Below the pieces are notes generated by a model that was given only the letters and a program-made list of their open reading frames with translations, had not been told where the DNA came from and searched no databases. From assembly GCA_963675135.1 (NCBI GenBank), contig OY776123.1, forward strand, positions 20,863,840 through 20,927,839: a stretch of DNA of 64,000 bases, written 5' to 3'. The position numbers and the translations under genes were made by a program. Below are positions 32,481 through 43,918 of the stretch, in pieces. Numbering within the stretch: position 1 is the first letter of the stretch; every line of letters starts with the position of its first letter. Source of the stretch: Galeopsis tetrahit. Taxonomy: Eukaryota > Streptophyta > Magnoliopsida > Lamiales > Lamiaceae.

Positions 32481-33000
32481 AGCATTCAGGATTCAGGTGA
32501 AGTTTACTTTTACTTTTAAAAATTAAGTTTTGTATTACATTAATTTTACTTTTAAATTTATAAAATACATTTTCAAAAATCAATTCTATTGAACATACAT
32601 TAATTTGATATAAAAGTTAAATCTTATAGATTAATTTGACATAAAATTAAATCTTCCACGGTCAAAAAATTCAAAAGAAACACACATATTAATATTTATC
32701 ACATTATTCAAAATTCATTATAATAAAAATCGATTTTCAAAACAACCAACAATCCCAAAATCCAAAGTAATAAAATAATAATTTTATAATATAATTGATA
32801 ATTTTATATTATTTTTAAATTAAAATAATTTTAATTATTAAAACTTAAATATGATAACGATAAACTTAAAGTAAACCTAATGAATTTTCGTATTTTGGGA
32901 GCCAATTTAGTGTGCAATTTTTTACGTTTATTTTATTAAAAATAATTAACGTGAAACCAGTTCAAATGGGACCTACATTTTTCTTGTTGGGTAGCAAATT
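32481..33000. other. AT-rich intergenic DNA
   Basis: I see no gene or structured repeat here. Confidence 0.4.
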
Positions 33001-33004
33001 TTGA

Positions 33005-33141
33005 AATGGGTAACTGACAAGATTACCCCGGCCGTGGCGTGGATTGCAAACTCCATCAATCTTCTTCTTCTCCGTGGCCAACAATCCGTCTGAATAATTG
33101 CCCCGGTCGACCCACAGAAGAACTCTATTGAATTGGTATTG
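33005..33141 (+). other. possible orphan 5' exon / promoter-proximal fragment
   Basis: A GC-richer island in AT-rich DNA, containing accccggccgtggcgtgg and ccccggtcgacccacag and followed by a GT. It sits just outside the nested transposon cluster, on the far side from the fibrillin gene. It might be a leader exon of that gene, pushed 10 kb away by insertions. No coding frame is supported. Confidence 0.25.
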
Positions 33142-33382
33142 GTATGCGTTTCGTTTCTACATTCTTTTGGGCTGTGTTTGGTTTGGAATTGATCCATCCG
33201 CATTTCTCTCTCCATGCCCTCTCTATCCAAATACTCATCTCTCTATCCCTCTCTATCCAAATACTCGTCTCAATATTCATCCACGTCCTATAATACACTT
33301 ATATATACCTATTTTTATACAATCACATCACCATTTTTTTATATTAATTATCTTTTCTCTCTCCTACTTTTTTTCCATTTAG

Positions 33383-33550
33383 GGGTGTATTGGTTGTGGA
33401 CTCCGTAGGATTTTTTTGGACTTTCAAAATTTGGGGTATTAATTCGAATTTTAAAAAGTCTTTAAAAATCTTTAGGTATTCAACCGTGTATATGGATTTT
33501 AATACTCTATGAATTTTGTTGGATTCTCCTCCAAAAATATAAATAAACTA
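33383..33550. mobile_element. left end of a GGGGTGTATTGG-type Harbinger element
   Basis: Closely matches the left end of the complete element at 38605-39360 (tattggttgtgga, tttggactttcaaa, attcaaccgt). It breaks off where a Helitron-like sequence begins. A matching right end stands at 43046. Confidence 0.6.
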
Positions 33551-33554
33551 ACTC

Positions 33555-33750
33555 TATACCCGCGTTTTACGCGGACTCGATTTATTAAAATAATAAATAT
33601 TAAATATTATATTAGGGTTAGATTTATTAAAATAATAACTTTAAATACTATATTAGTTTTTATATCTTTTTCATGAGTTATGAAAGTTAAACTTTTTTTT
33701 ATTTTAATATATTTATAATATATACATTAAAATTAAAAAAAAAAAAAAAA
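33555..33750 (-). mobile_element. Helitron-like 3' end fragment
   Basis: The minus strand has the hairpin CCGCGTAAAACGCGG followed by a short tail ending TTAG. It resembles the Helitron terminus at 19656, but the usual CT of CTRR is replaced by TT. Confidence 0.4.
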
Positions 33751-33751
33751 A

Positions 33752-34001
33752 AGTAAAGTCTAGTATGCACTCGAGTGCATGTTATGCACCCAAGTGCATG
33801 TTGCACTTTTAAGTTTTACTGACTTACACTTTTTGGTAAATGGTGTTGCACTTTTCAATTATTACTAAACATATTATTATACAGTTTAATAATTGAAAAG
33901 TGCAACACCATTTACAAAAAGTGTAAGTCAGTAAAACTGAAAAGTGCAACATGGACTAGGGTGCATAACATGCACTCGAGTGCATACTAGACCAACCCAA
34001 A
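33752..34001. mobile_element. foldback (palindromic) MITE, full copy
   Basis: Almost the whole 240 bp is one inverted repeat. The outer arms are tctagtatgcactcgagtgc and its inverse. The inner arms are gcacttttaagttttactga and its inverse, meeting near 33875. A shorter copy lies at 25392-25523 in opposite orientation. Confidence 0.8.
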
Positions 34002-34780
34002 ATAAAAAAATTGATAAGTAAGGGTATTATAAAATAATTTTATTAATAAAAAAACATAAAATTATAAATTTCTAAAAACATCAAAGAGTTTGTATGTTTA
34101 TAATGACAAAATACAATAAAATAGATTTTGAAAATTTTAAAATCTAAATTTCAAAATCTAGTGGATTTTAAAATTTTAATGACGTATATGTTTTAGGTTT
34201 GTTTTGAAATTTAAGTAGGGCATCATTTAATTTTATATTATAGAATTATGTGGGTTTATATAGGTTATTATAGGTATCTATATAGAGTTTGTCCAGTAAA
34301 AAAAAAGTATATATAAAGAGTTTGTAGATATTTATATGGTTGAATTTTGTAGGGTTTATAGTAATTTCTAAAGTAGAACATGAGTGAAATTTGCCAATTC
34401 AAAACAAACCTCCCTTAAAGAAAGAATTGTGACATCTTCCAAGTAACCTATAACACAAAATAGTCCTTAATTTTCACGTCTAAGTTTTTTTCTTTCAATT
34501 TTAACATTACAATGATGATATCTTTAAACATAATAAATTAATATTATATAAACAATAATAAAATATAAAATAATAAAAAAAATTATTAAAAACGGTTCAA
34601 TCACTCTTCATATTTATTTGATCAATTAACTAATCAAACTTTGTTGAAAGATTTTACATTTTTTTTATTAACAATTACTAAAACTTTTCTAAGTAAAGTT
34701 TTTTTAATTATTGTAGAATACACTCACTCTCTGATTTTTTTATCGACAATTACTAAAAAGTTCTCTAAAATACTCCACAA

Positions 34781-34816
<36 letters not shown>

Positions 34817-36220
34817 TAAAAAGTTTTAAAAATTATTTTAGAATACATTAAACTTGATGACTGGAATGTATATAAAGAAAATACATCTTCGTTCATTTAT
34901 GAAGAACATAATATGCAATTAAAAAAAACTTTAACAAAATAAATACATGCCCATGTATATTATAAATAATTATTTACATAAAATAGCCCGTCCATTTATA
35001 TTATAAATAATTATTTACATAAAATATATAAATTACATTTATGTTAACTTAAAATTCAAAATTTATTATATAAAAATTGAATCTTGCTTTTCAATATTTA
35101 AAGTCGTTGAAAATTTATTTTTCTTTAGTTAATAATTTATTTGCACAAAATATTGCAGAAAATATTTAATTTATTTAAAGATAAGTATGCATCTTCGGTA
35201 TCTTCCAGAAGAAAGAACGAAATTTATCAAGTCATAAAATTTGATATTTACGTTGACAAAAACAATGACATTTAAAATTAATTTTTATTTAAAATGTATA
35301 TTTATTAAAGAGTATTTATAAATAAATTAAAAAATTAGTATAATAATTTGATAAATATTAAATATATAAAAAAATATTAATAATAAATAAAGAATAAATA
35401 CCATTAGATTTATATCCCTTTTGTAAAGTTTTTTTTATACATTATTTATCCAACAATACCACAAACATAATTACTCTATTTCAATTGCCTCTCTTTAAAT
35501 TCTTTGCTTTATTTTTTTATAAATTTTTTATTTTAAATTTTAAATAATTATCTTATAAACCATTTTATAACAATTTTATATGTTTAATTAGTTTAAAATT
35601 TAAATAATCACATTATTTTCTCAACTAACTCAACATCCAGAAGTAGTAGTATTATACATTATAAATTCCTAAACACTTCAAAACAAACCACATGGGTTGT
35701 CTTCACCATAAGGGCAAGGTTTAAACTTTAGCATAGTCCAAAACAATTATAATGGACTGAGTGCAACTCATCTTCGTATGTCTAACAAAAGAAACTCATC
35801 TTCGTATGTCTAACAAAAGAAAAGATGATATCAAATAAATGAAAGAACTTAATATTTTGTGTAAATAAATTGTTATTTGAAAAAAATATTAGAAAATGAT
35901 ATAATATCTTCAAATAAAAAATGTCAAAAATGTTCAAAATAAATGCTATAATATCTTCAAATAAAAAATAAACATTAGTATATAAAACAAAAAAAGATTT
36001 AGAAATAGTCACATTTTCAAATATAGGTGATAAGTGGTGTTTTTACAAAGAAAGTGAAAGCAAAAAAAAATGTAAAAAAAAAAAATAATAAGTAGAAAAT
36101 AACTAATTTTTTTTTTCAGAAAAACTTTAAAAAATTTTTTTTTTGAAGAAACCGACAAAGGAGAGTAACTTTAAAAATCCACACATTTTCATCAATGACC
36201 ACCAACTCAAATAATTCTTC
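34002..36220. other. very AT-rich intergenic DNA with an (AT)n microsatellite
   Basis: The AT dinucleotide run lies at about 34784-34814. The rest is low-complexity A/T-rich sequence. Its small ORFs are Phe/Leu-rich by composition only. I see no gene. Confidence 0.5.
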
Positions 36221-37074
36221 TATTCTCTTTAGTAAAAGAAAATAATTAAGTAAAATAGTTGTGGACTCCGAGAAAAAGAAAAAAAATGAGCGAGAACAAA
36301 AAATAATAATTGAAGAAAAGTTTAAAAGAAAATAATTGACAAAGAGAGAAAATTGCAAACTAAAATTGTAAAAGAAAACTGAAAGAGTGGTGAAAAAATT
36401 AATTGAAAAAAAATTTTAAAAAAAAATTTTTAAAGAGAGAGAAATTTAAGAAAATTGTAAAAGCTACAAAAAAAATTAAATTAAATAATTAAGGTAGACA
36501 TTAAAAAAAAAAAAAGAGAACCAAAAAAAATTGAAAATACAGAGGAAAAACAAATTGTAAAAAAAAAAAAGTAAATGAAAATTGAAGAAAGTTGTAGAGA
36601 AGGGAAAGGAGAGAGAACTTAAACAATTATTTAAGAAAAATATAAAAGATCGAAATAGTTGTAGATGTTCTGAGAGCATAAAATTACCGTCATATAAACG
36701 TAAGCTAAAACATCATAGTCTCATATAGACTAACATAAATCATAGTCTCATATAGACTAACAGAAGCAAATAAATGGTTCATATGCATTTTATATAGTTG
36801 GAATTATGATCATAGAAATAGTTGTAGATGTTCTGAGAGCATAAATTTACTGTAATATAAACGTAAGCTAAAACATCATAGTCTCATATAGACTAACATA
36901 AGCAAATAAATGGTTCATATGCGTTTTATATAGTTGGAATTATGATCATAGTCTCATATAGACTAACATAAGCAAATAAATGGTTCATGCGTTTTATATA
37001 GTTTGAATTATGATTTGAATGTACGATAATTAAGGTAGAAGGTAGATGAAAATTACTGATAATCTTAAATGGGA

Positions 37075-38490
37075 AAATATCAATTTTGGTCACCCAGTTT
37101 ACCTCTTTTCATATTTGGTCACCCACATTTAGTCACTATCAAAATTGGTGACTCACTTATTATATTCTATCAAAATTGATCATTCCGTTAGTCAATCTGT
37201 CATTGACTAACGGAGAAAGAGTTGGAGAAAGAGTTTTGAGCTCAAAATTTTCAAAACGTTAAAAACTTCTGATGCATCTTCTAGAAACTAATGAAACAAA
37301 CACAGTAGCAAGAATGAAACATATGGAAGAGCATGAAAAAATACCCATTGAAGAATCTTAGTCAATCACAAAAATTATACATTATTTCTTATTTCAATTT
37401 AAGTTTTAAGTTTTTTTTATGACAAAATTATTTTATTATATTTATCTTATAGATCAGAAGGAATTCTCATTATATTTATCTGATAGGTCAAAAGGAATTC
37501 TCATGCATCTTTTAGAAGGGATTTTCATTATATTTATCCTTAATCAGAAAGAATTCTCATATGCATCTTCTGCAACGTGATTCAATCAATTTGCTGTAGT
37601 TAAAAAAATTCAATAAATTTTTAATAATTATTTATCTCAATTCATTTGTTGTTGGTTTACTTTTTCTAGAACGTGATTCAATCAATTTGCTGGTAGTCAA
37701 AAAATTTTACAGGAAATTAGAAACTCAAGAGATAGAATGAAACTTTGTACTCTGGGTTTTTTTTTAACAATTGTATTCTGTTTTTTCAATTCTTGGTTTC
37801 ATATTGAATTTGTATAATAATTGGAGATATAAATTTATTTCAATTCATTTCTCAATTTATAATTATTGGAGCATAATTAATTTGTGGTGAAGATTAATTG
37901 TAAAGAGTTTTCTAAAATTATTCATTTAAGAAAATTTCATAAACTTATTTTTCCGTTCTAAATATTTTTCTATTAAGATCATTGCAAATTTCTTGAAATG
38001 TTAGTCAAACAATTGGGCATTTGAAATTAATTGAAATAAATTTCTATCTCCTGAGTTTCTTATTTCCTAATTATCTGTAAAATAAAAAGTAAACCACTAG
38101 AAGATGCATAAGAATTCCTTCTAATCTATTATAAATATTTTTGCTACTAGAAAGATGCATCAGAATTCCTTCTGACCTATTATAAATATTTTTGCACATG
38201 TTTCATTCTTGCTTCTGGAGAAGATGCATGAGAATTTTTAATCAAATATTTTTGCACATGTTTCATTCTTGCTTCTGTGTTCTGGAAGATGCATGAGAAT
38301 TTTTTAATCTAGGTTTTGAGAAATGTGACGGCTTAAAACTCTTTCTCCGTTAGTCAATGACAGATTGACCAACAAAGTGATCAATTTTGATAGAAAATAA
38401 TAACTGGGTGACCAATTTTGATAGTGATTAAATGTAGGTGACCAAATATGAAAAGAGGTAAAACTGAGTGATCAAATATTTAGTTTAATA
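37075..38490. mobile_element. long-TIR element inserted in duplication copy 1
   Basis: Left arm (tatcaattttggtcacccag ... gttagtcaatctgtcattga) and right arm (inverse, 38335-38490) are imperfect inverted repeats of about 150 bp, with further weaker pairing inwards. The length and long arms suggest a Mutator-like non-autonomous element. The corresponding place in copy 2 (near 41085-41170) lacks it but has about 100 bp of other sequence. Confidence 0.6.
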
Positions 38491-38604
38491 TTTAATACTA
38501 TATGTATAAACTAATTTATAAATTTTAATATTTAAAATTAATATTCAAAAGTGAATTTAAAAGATATGGTTAAAATGATTTTTTTAATCCTTCGCATAGA
38601 TTAA

Positions 38605-39360
38605 GGGGGTGTATTGGTTGTGGATTTAGGATTTTTTTTGGACTTTCAAAGTGTGGGGTATTCAATTCGGATTTTAAAAAGTCATTAAAAATTATGAGGT
38701 ATTTAATACGGATTTTAAAAAGTTTTTAAAAATCTTTAGGTATTCAACCGTCTATGGATTTTAATACTCTATGGATTTTGTTGTATTCTCCTCCAAAAAT
38801 ATAAATAAATTGCACTATCCAAAATCTCTTCTAAAAACAAGAGATTTCAACGGATTCTCTCAGAGAACTCTGAAGACTATCAGAAGTAAGAATGACAATA
38901 TTAACCCGACCGGGTCGGGTACCCACCCCACCCGCGAGTTTTGGGTCAGGTCAGATTCGCCCCGTATTAAGTATGAGCCGGGTTTGGGTCTTATGCCCGA
39001 CCCGCGGTTATCCGCCCGGCCCTAAATTAATATATAAACTTTATATATATATATATATATATTTTTTTTGTAAAATACTTTATTTATATATATTATTGGT
39101 AAAATAAATTTTATATATATATTTTTTTATTGGTAAAATATTTTATATAATATTAATTTTAAAAAAAATTAAAATTAACTTTTTGCATCAATATCGGAGT
39201 TTATAAAAATCTATGTAAATCAATAAAAAAATATATTCCACAATCCTATCAAGTCTATGAAAATCCATATAAATCAATAAAAAAAGTTAGTAAAACTCTG
39301 CATGGACTCTACTTTTTAAAGTTAAAAAAATTCAATAGAATCTTAATTGAATACACCCTC
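38605..39360. mobile_element. Harbinger-type element with TAA target duplication and precise empty site
   Basis: Ends GGGGGTGTATT / AATACACCCTC with TAA on both sides (38602-38604, 39361-39363). In duplication copy 2 the site near 41290 reads gcatagattaagattaat without the element and with a single TAA. The interior carries a GC-rich patch (38910-39025) of cccgaccc/gggtcggg words, recurring at 42623-42735, and an (AT)n run. Confidence 0.88.
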
Positions 39361-39789
39361 TAAGATTAATAAAATAAAATAAGAAGAAGAGTTTTTGAAA
39401 TAAAATGAATTGAGAAGAGGGGGACTGATATCACTAAAATCAAAATTAGATAATATTTAAATTAGAATAAATTTTAAAATAGGAGAAATAGAAAATTTTA
39501 ATAAGAATGGTTGACAATATTGGGATTTTGAAATGAAAGAATTTGAAGGGAAGAGAGATTACAAATAATAATTATAATTTAAAATTTTGAGATTAAAATT
39601 GGAAAAATGAATTTTTTTAATCAGAATGACTGAGAATGCAGAGATTTTGAAATAGACGATTTTGGTGAAGAGAGAGAGTGTGTAGATGGATAGAATTGTG
39701 ACATGTGTCTCATCATATTTTCACATATAGAGTATTAAGATAAGATGAGATTAAGATAATAGATGAATCAATAATTTTAGAGAATTCTT

Positions 39790-40300
39790 TACCATTAATC
39801 TTCACCATCGGTGTAGAAGCATTCTGGTTCCTTTTATGAATTGCGCTCGAAAAAACTTTGGACAGAGAATACTACTACGTCACATAAATTGCGCTCGAAA
39901 AAACTTTGGACAGAGAATACTACTACGTCACAAAACCGTTCACAAGAGCTTTGTTTGACATTTGATGATTTAGTTGAGCTTATGAAAGTTATGGGACAAA
40001 ACCCCTACCGTTCATGAGCGCTCCATACATTTTATAATTTTGTTGAGCTTATGAAAGCATTTTATAATTTTGTTGAGCTTATGAAAGTTTGTGCATAGGA
40101 TTTTGACTTGACTACTCTATTATTAACGACGGTTTAATTTTTAATTTTTTTTTTGATAGAAGTTGATGTCTGTTTCATTATTGAGCTTATGTATTTTTTT
40201 TTTGATAGAAGTTGATGTCTGTTTCATTATTGAGCTTATGAAAGTTTGTGCTCAGACTTTTGACTTGACTACTCTATTATCAATAACGGTTTAATTTTAT
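39790..40300. repeat. cluster of short direct tandem duplications
   Basis: Three different units are each doubled: 48 bp (39839 and 39887, ttgcgctcgaaaaaactttg), 30 bp (40028 and 40058, cattttataattttgttgag) and about 49 bp (40155 and 40204, gatagaagttgatgtctgtt). No gene is recognised. Confidence 0.85.
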
Positions 40301-40550
40301 TTAAAAAAATTGAAGTCTGGTCTAATTTATACCATTAACACCATTTATATATCATGAAAAATAATCGATTAAATGAACAATTACGGCAATTCTTTTATTA
40401 TACTCCGTATAATCCATTTTTTAATTCATATAAAATAATAATAATAATGATTTTCCAGAATTTTTTAATCAACTCACAATATTCAAGATTATAATTTGAA
40501 ATACTTCACGAAAATCAAAATCTATATTTTTTAAATCGATCTTAGTTATA

Positions 40551-41650
40551 TTTTTTAGTAAAAGAAAATAATTAAGTAAAATAGGTGTGGACTCCGAGAA
40601 AAAGAAAAAAATGAGCGAGAACAAAAAAAATAATTGAAGAAAAGTTTAAAAGAAAATAATTCACAAAGAGAGAAAATTGTAAAAAGAGAGAAATTTAAGA
40701 AAATTGTAAAAGCAACAAAATAAAATAAAATAATTAAGGTAGACATTAAAAAAAAAAAAAGAGAACCAAAAAAAATTTGAAAATACAGAGGAAAAGTAAA
40801 TTGTAAAAAAATAAAAAAAATAAATGAAAATTGAAGAAAGTTGTAGAGAAGGGAAAGGAGAGAGAACTTAAACAATTATTTAAGAAAAATATAAAATATC
40901 GAAATAGTTGTAGATGTTCTGAGAGCATAAATTTACCGTCATATAAACGCAAGCTAAAACATCATAGTCTCATATAGACTAACAGAAGCAAATAAATGGT
41001 TCATGCATTTTATATTGTTGGAATTATGATTTGAATGTACGATAATTAAGGTAGAAGGTAGATGAAAATTACTGATAATCTTAAATTTAAATATTCAAAA
41101 TTGAATTTGTTAATAAGATTTTTTTTTAAATCATTCGAGAATCTTCTGCTCCTAAATTTTTTGTTGCATATATATTTAGTTTAATATTTAATATATGTAT
41201 AACTAATTTATAAATTTTAATATTTAAAATTAATATTCAAAAGTGAATTTAGAAGATAGAATTAAAATGATTTTTTTAATCCTTCGCATAGATTAAGATT
41301 AATAAAATAAAATAAGAAGAAGAGTTTCTGAAATAAAATGAATTGAGAAGAGGGGACTGATATCACTAAAATTAAAATTAGATAATATTTAAATTAGAAT
41401 AAATTTTAAAATAGGATAAATAGAAAATTTTAATAAGAATGCTTGACAATATTGAGATTTTGAAATGAAAGAATTTGAAGGTAAGAGAGATTACAAATAA
41501 TAATTATAATTTAAAATTTTGAGATTAAAATAGGAAAAATGGACAAGAATTTTGAAATAGACGATTTTGGTGAAGAGAGAGATTGTGTAGAGGGATAGAA
41601 TTGTGACACGTGTCCCATCATATTCTCACAAGTATAGAGTATTAAGATTA
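40551..41650. repeat. segmental duplication, copy 2
   Basis: Direct copy of parts of 36223-39750 without the two transposons found there. Its distal end passes into the tandem array. Confidence 0.8.
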
Positions 41651-42625
41651 AGATTAAGATTAAATTTGAATTGGAAGAATTTGAAGGGGAGCGAGATTAA
41701 AAATAATAATTATAATTTAAAATTTTAAATTATAATTTTGAGATTAAAATAAGAAAAATGGATTTTTTTAATTTGAAATAGACGATTTTGGTGAAGAGAG
41801 AGATTGTGTAGAGGGATAGAATTGTGACACGTGTGTCCTATTATATTCTCACAAATATAGAGTATTGAGATGAGATAAGATTAAGATTAAGATAAGATTT
41901 GAAATGGGAGAATTTGAAGGGGAGCGAGATTAAAAATAATAATTATAATTTAAAATTTTGTAATAGAAGAATTTGAAGGGAAGAGAGATTAAAAATAATA
42001 ATTATAATTTAAAATTTTGAGATTAAAATAGGAAAAATGGACAAGAATTTTGAAATAGACGATTTTGGTGAAGAGAGAGATTGTGTAGAGGGATAGAATT
42101 GTGACACGTGTCCCATCATATTCTCACAAATATGGAGTATTAAGATTAAGATAAGATTTGAATTGGAAGAATTTGAAGGGGAGCGAGATTAAAAATAATA
42201 ATTATAATTTAAAATTTTGAATTATAATTTTGAGATTAAAATAGGAAAAATGGATTTTTTTAATCAGAATGCCCAGGGATTTTGAAATAGACTATTTTGG
42301 TGAAGAGAGAGATTGTGTAGAGGGATAGAATTGTGACACGTGTGTCCTATTATATTCTCACAAATATAGAGTATTAAGATAAGATTAAGATTAAAATAAG
42401 ATTTGAAATGGAAGAATTTGAAGGGGAGCGAGATTAAAAATAATAATTATAATTTAAAATTTTGAATTATAATTTTGAGATTAAAATAGGAAAAATGAAT
42501 TTTTTTAATTAGAATGCCTGAGAATGTAGGGATTTTGAAATTGACGATTTTGTGAAGAGAGAGATTGTGTAGAGGGATAGAATTGTGACACGTGTCCTAT
42601 TATATTCTCACAAATATTGAGTATG
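41480..42625. repeat. tandem array of about five ~220-280-bp units, each with a G-box
   Basis: The anchor gaagagagagattgtgtaga recurs at about 41572, 41792, 42069, 42302 and 42553. Each is followed about 25-30 bp later by gtgacacgtgt, which contains CACGTG. Spacings vary because of internal indels. Duplication copy 1 has a single unit at about 39668 in which the box reads catgtg. The array lies 1.3-2.4 kb upstream of the fibrillin start codon. Confidence 0.85.
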
Positions 42626-43046
42626 GGTACCCACCCCACCCGCGAGCTTTGGATCAGGTCAGATTCGCCCCGTATTGAGTATGAGTCGGGTTTGGGTCTT
42701 ATGCCCGACCTGCGGGTATCCGCCCCGCCCGAATTAATATACTCCTATAAACTTTATATATATATATATATATAATATATATATATATTATTGGTAAAAT
42801 ATATTATTATTTTTATTGATAAAATATTTTATATAATATATATAATATTAATTTAAAAAAAATAAAATTAACTCTTTAATTTTTTGCATCAATATCATGA
42901 GTTTATGAAAATATATGTAAATTAATAAAAAAATATATTCCACAATCCTATCAAGTAAATCACTAAAAAAAAGTCAGTCAAACGGACTCTATGGATTGTA
43001 CTTTTTAAAGTCCAAAAAAATCCAATAAATCCAATAGAATACACCC
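42623..43046. mobile_element. right part of a GGGGTGTATTGG-type Harbinger element
   Basis: Contains the same GC-rich patch and (AT)n run as 38605-39360 and ends in gaatacaccc at 43046. The left part is missing here. Its partner end may be the one at 33383. Confidence 0.6.
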
Positions 43047-43296
43047 TCCTCTCCTTATATTATTTCTCTTACTTTTCTTCAACACATTTATTCCCTCTCC
43101 TACTTTTCTTCCACACATTTATTATCTCTCATACTTTACTCTAATTACTTCACTAACTAACAATAATAAAATAATATAACATCACTATTGATTTGACCTA
43201 AAAAGTTCTCCATCCACATCTATTTTTCAATCTCTATCCAAACACAATTTTTATTCAATTACTATTCATAGATTACCCCATCCACCACAATTCTAA

Positions 43297-43694
43297 GGTG
43301 GTGTTTGGTTTGGGATTGATTTAGATTGGATTTGGATTGTGGTGGATTGGATTGAGATTTGGGTAATCCATGAATAGTAATTGTGTGTAAGTTGTGTTTG
43401 GTTAAGGATTGAGAAGTAGGGGTAGATTTAACTTTATGTCACATCAAAAGTGATGTTATAATATTTTATTATTGTTAATAGTTAAAGAAAAATAAGAAAG
43501 AGAAAGAAAGTAGGAGAGAGAGAGAATGAGTGTGTGAAAGAAAAGTAAAAGAGAAATTTGATTGTATAAAAATAGGTGTATAGGTGTATGATAGGGGTGG
43601 ATTGATATTTGAATTTATATTTGGATCGAGAGAGATTGGATTGAAATTGGGTCAATTCAAATTCGGATTGGCCAATCCCAAAACAAACACCACC
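43297..43694. mobile_element. Harbinger-type MITE with TAA target duplication
   Basis: Ends GGTGGTGTTTGGTTTGGG / inverse with TAA on each side (43294-43296, 43695-43697). 398 bp. It ends about 220 bp upstream of the fibrillin ATG. Confidence 0.82.
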
Positions 43695-43918
43695 TAACCA
43701 AACAGGGCCTTTGAGTTTGAAATTTCTTAGCTCTTCTCTTTTTTTCTGGACTTGGTATGTGCTTTAATTTGAAGTTTCAAAGCTTAAGCTGCACAATTCA
43801 GTTTCAATTATTGATTAATTTAGGTATTTTTCATTCCAGCATACCTTGTTTCAGCAATCTCCATTTTACCTATTTCTACGGCAGAGTTAAGTAGTAGAGG
43901 AGGCTGTGTTTTGCTGAA

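Larger units (their letters stand above)
36223..39750. repeat. segmental duplication, copy 1
   Basis: Matches 40551-41650 in direct orientation. The shared order is: ataattaagtaaaatag... actccgagaaaaag, gttgtagatgttctgagagc, gataatcttaaat, cttcgcatagattaag, aataagaagaagagttt. Compared with copy 2, this copy holds two extra elements (37075-38490 and 38605-39360) and an internal ~165-bp duplication at 36650-36980 (gaaatagttgtagatgttct at 36651 and 36815). Confidence 0.8.
33172..43707. mobile_element. outer Harbinger-type MITE split by a nested transposon cluster
   Basis: The left end at 33172 (GGGCTGTGTTTGGTT) and the right end at 43707 (inverse: GGCCCTGTTTGGTT) look like the two ends of one MITE, with TTT on both outer sides. 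Its own body seems to be 33172-33382 plus 43047-43296 and 43695-43707. The interval 33383-43046 would then be later insertions. This reading is an inference from end similarity. Confidence 0.35.

Noticed and set aside
36476..40952. Phe/Leu/Ser-rich ORFs (36476-36679, 40555-40875 and others)
   Set aside because: Translations of A-rich low-complexity DNA duplicated in two places; composition alone explains them.
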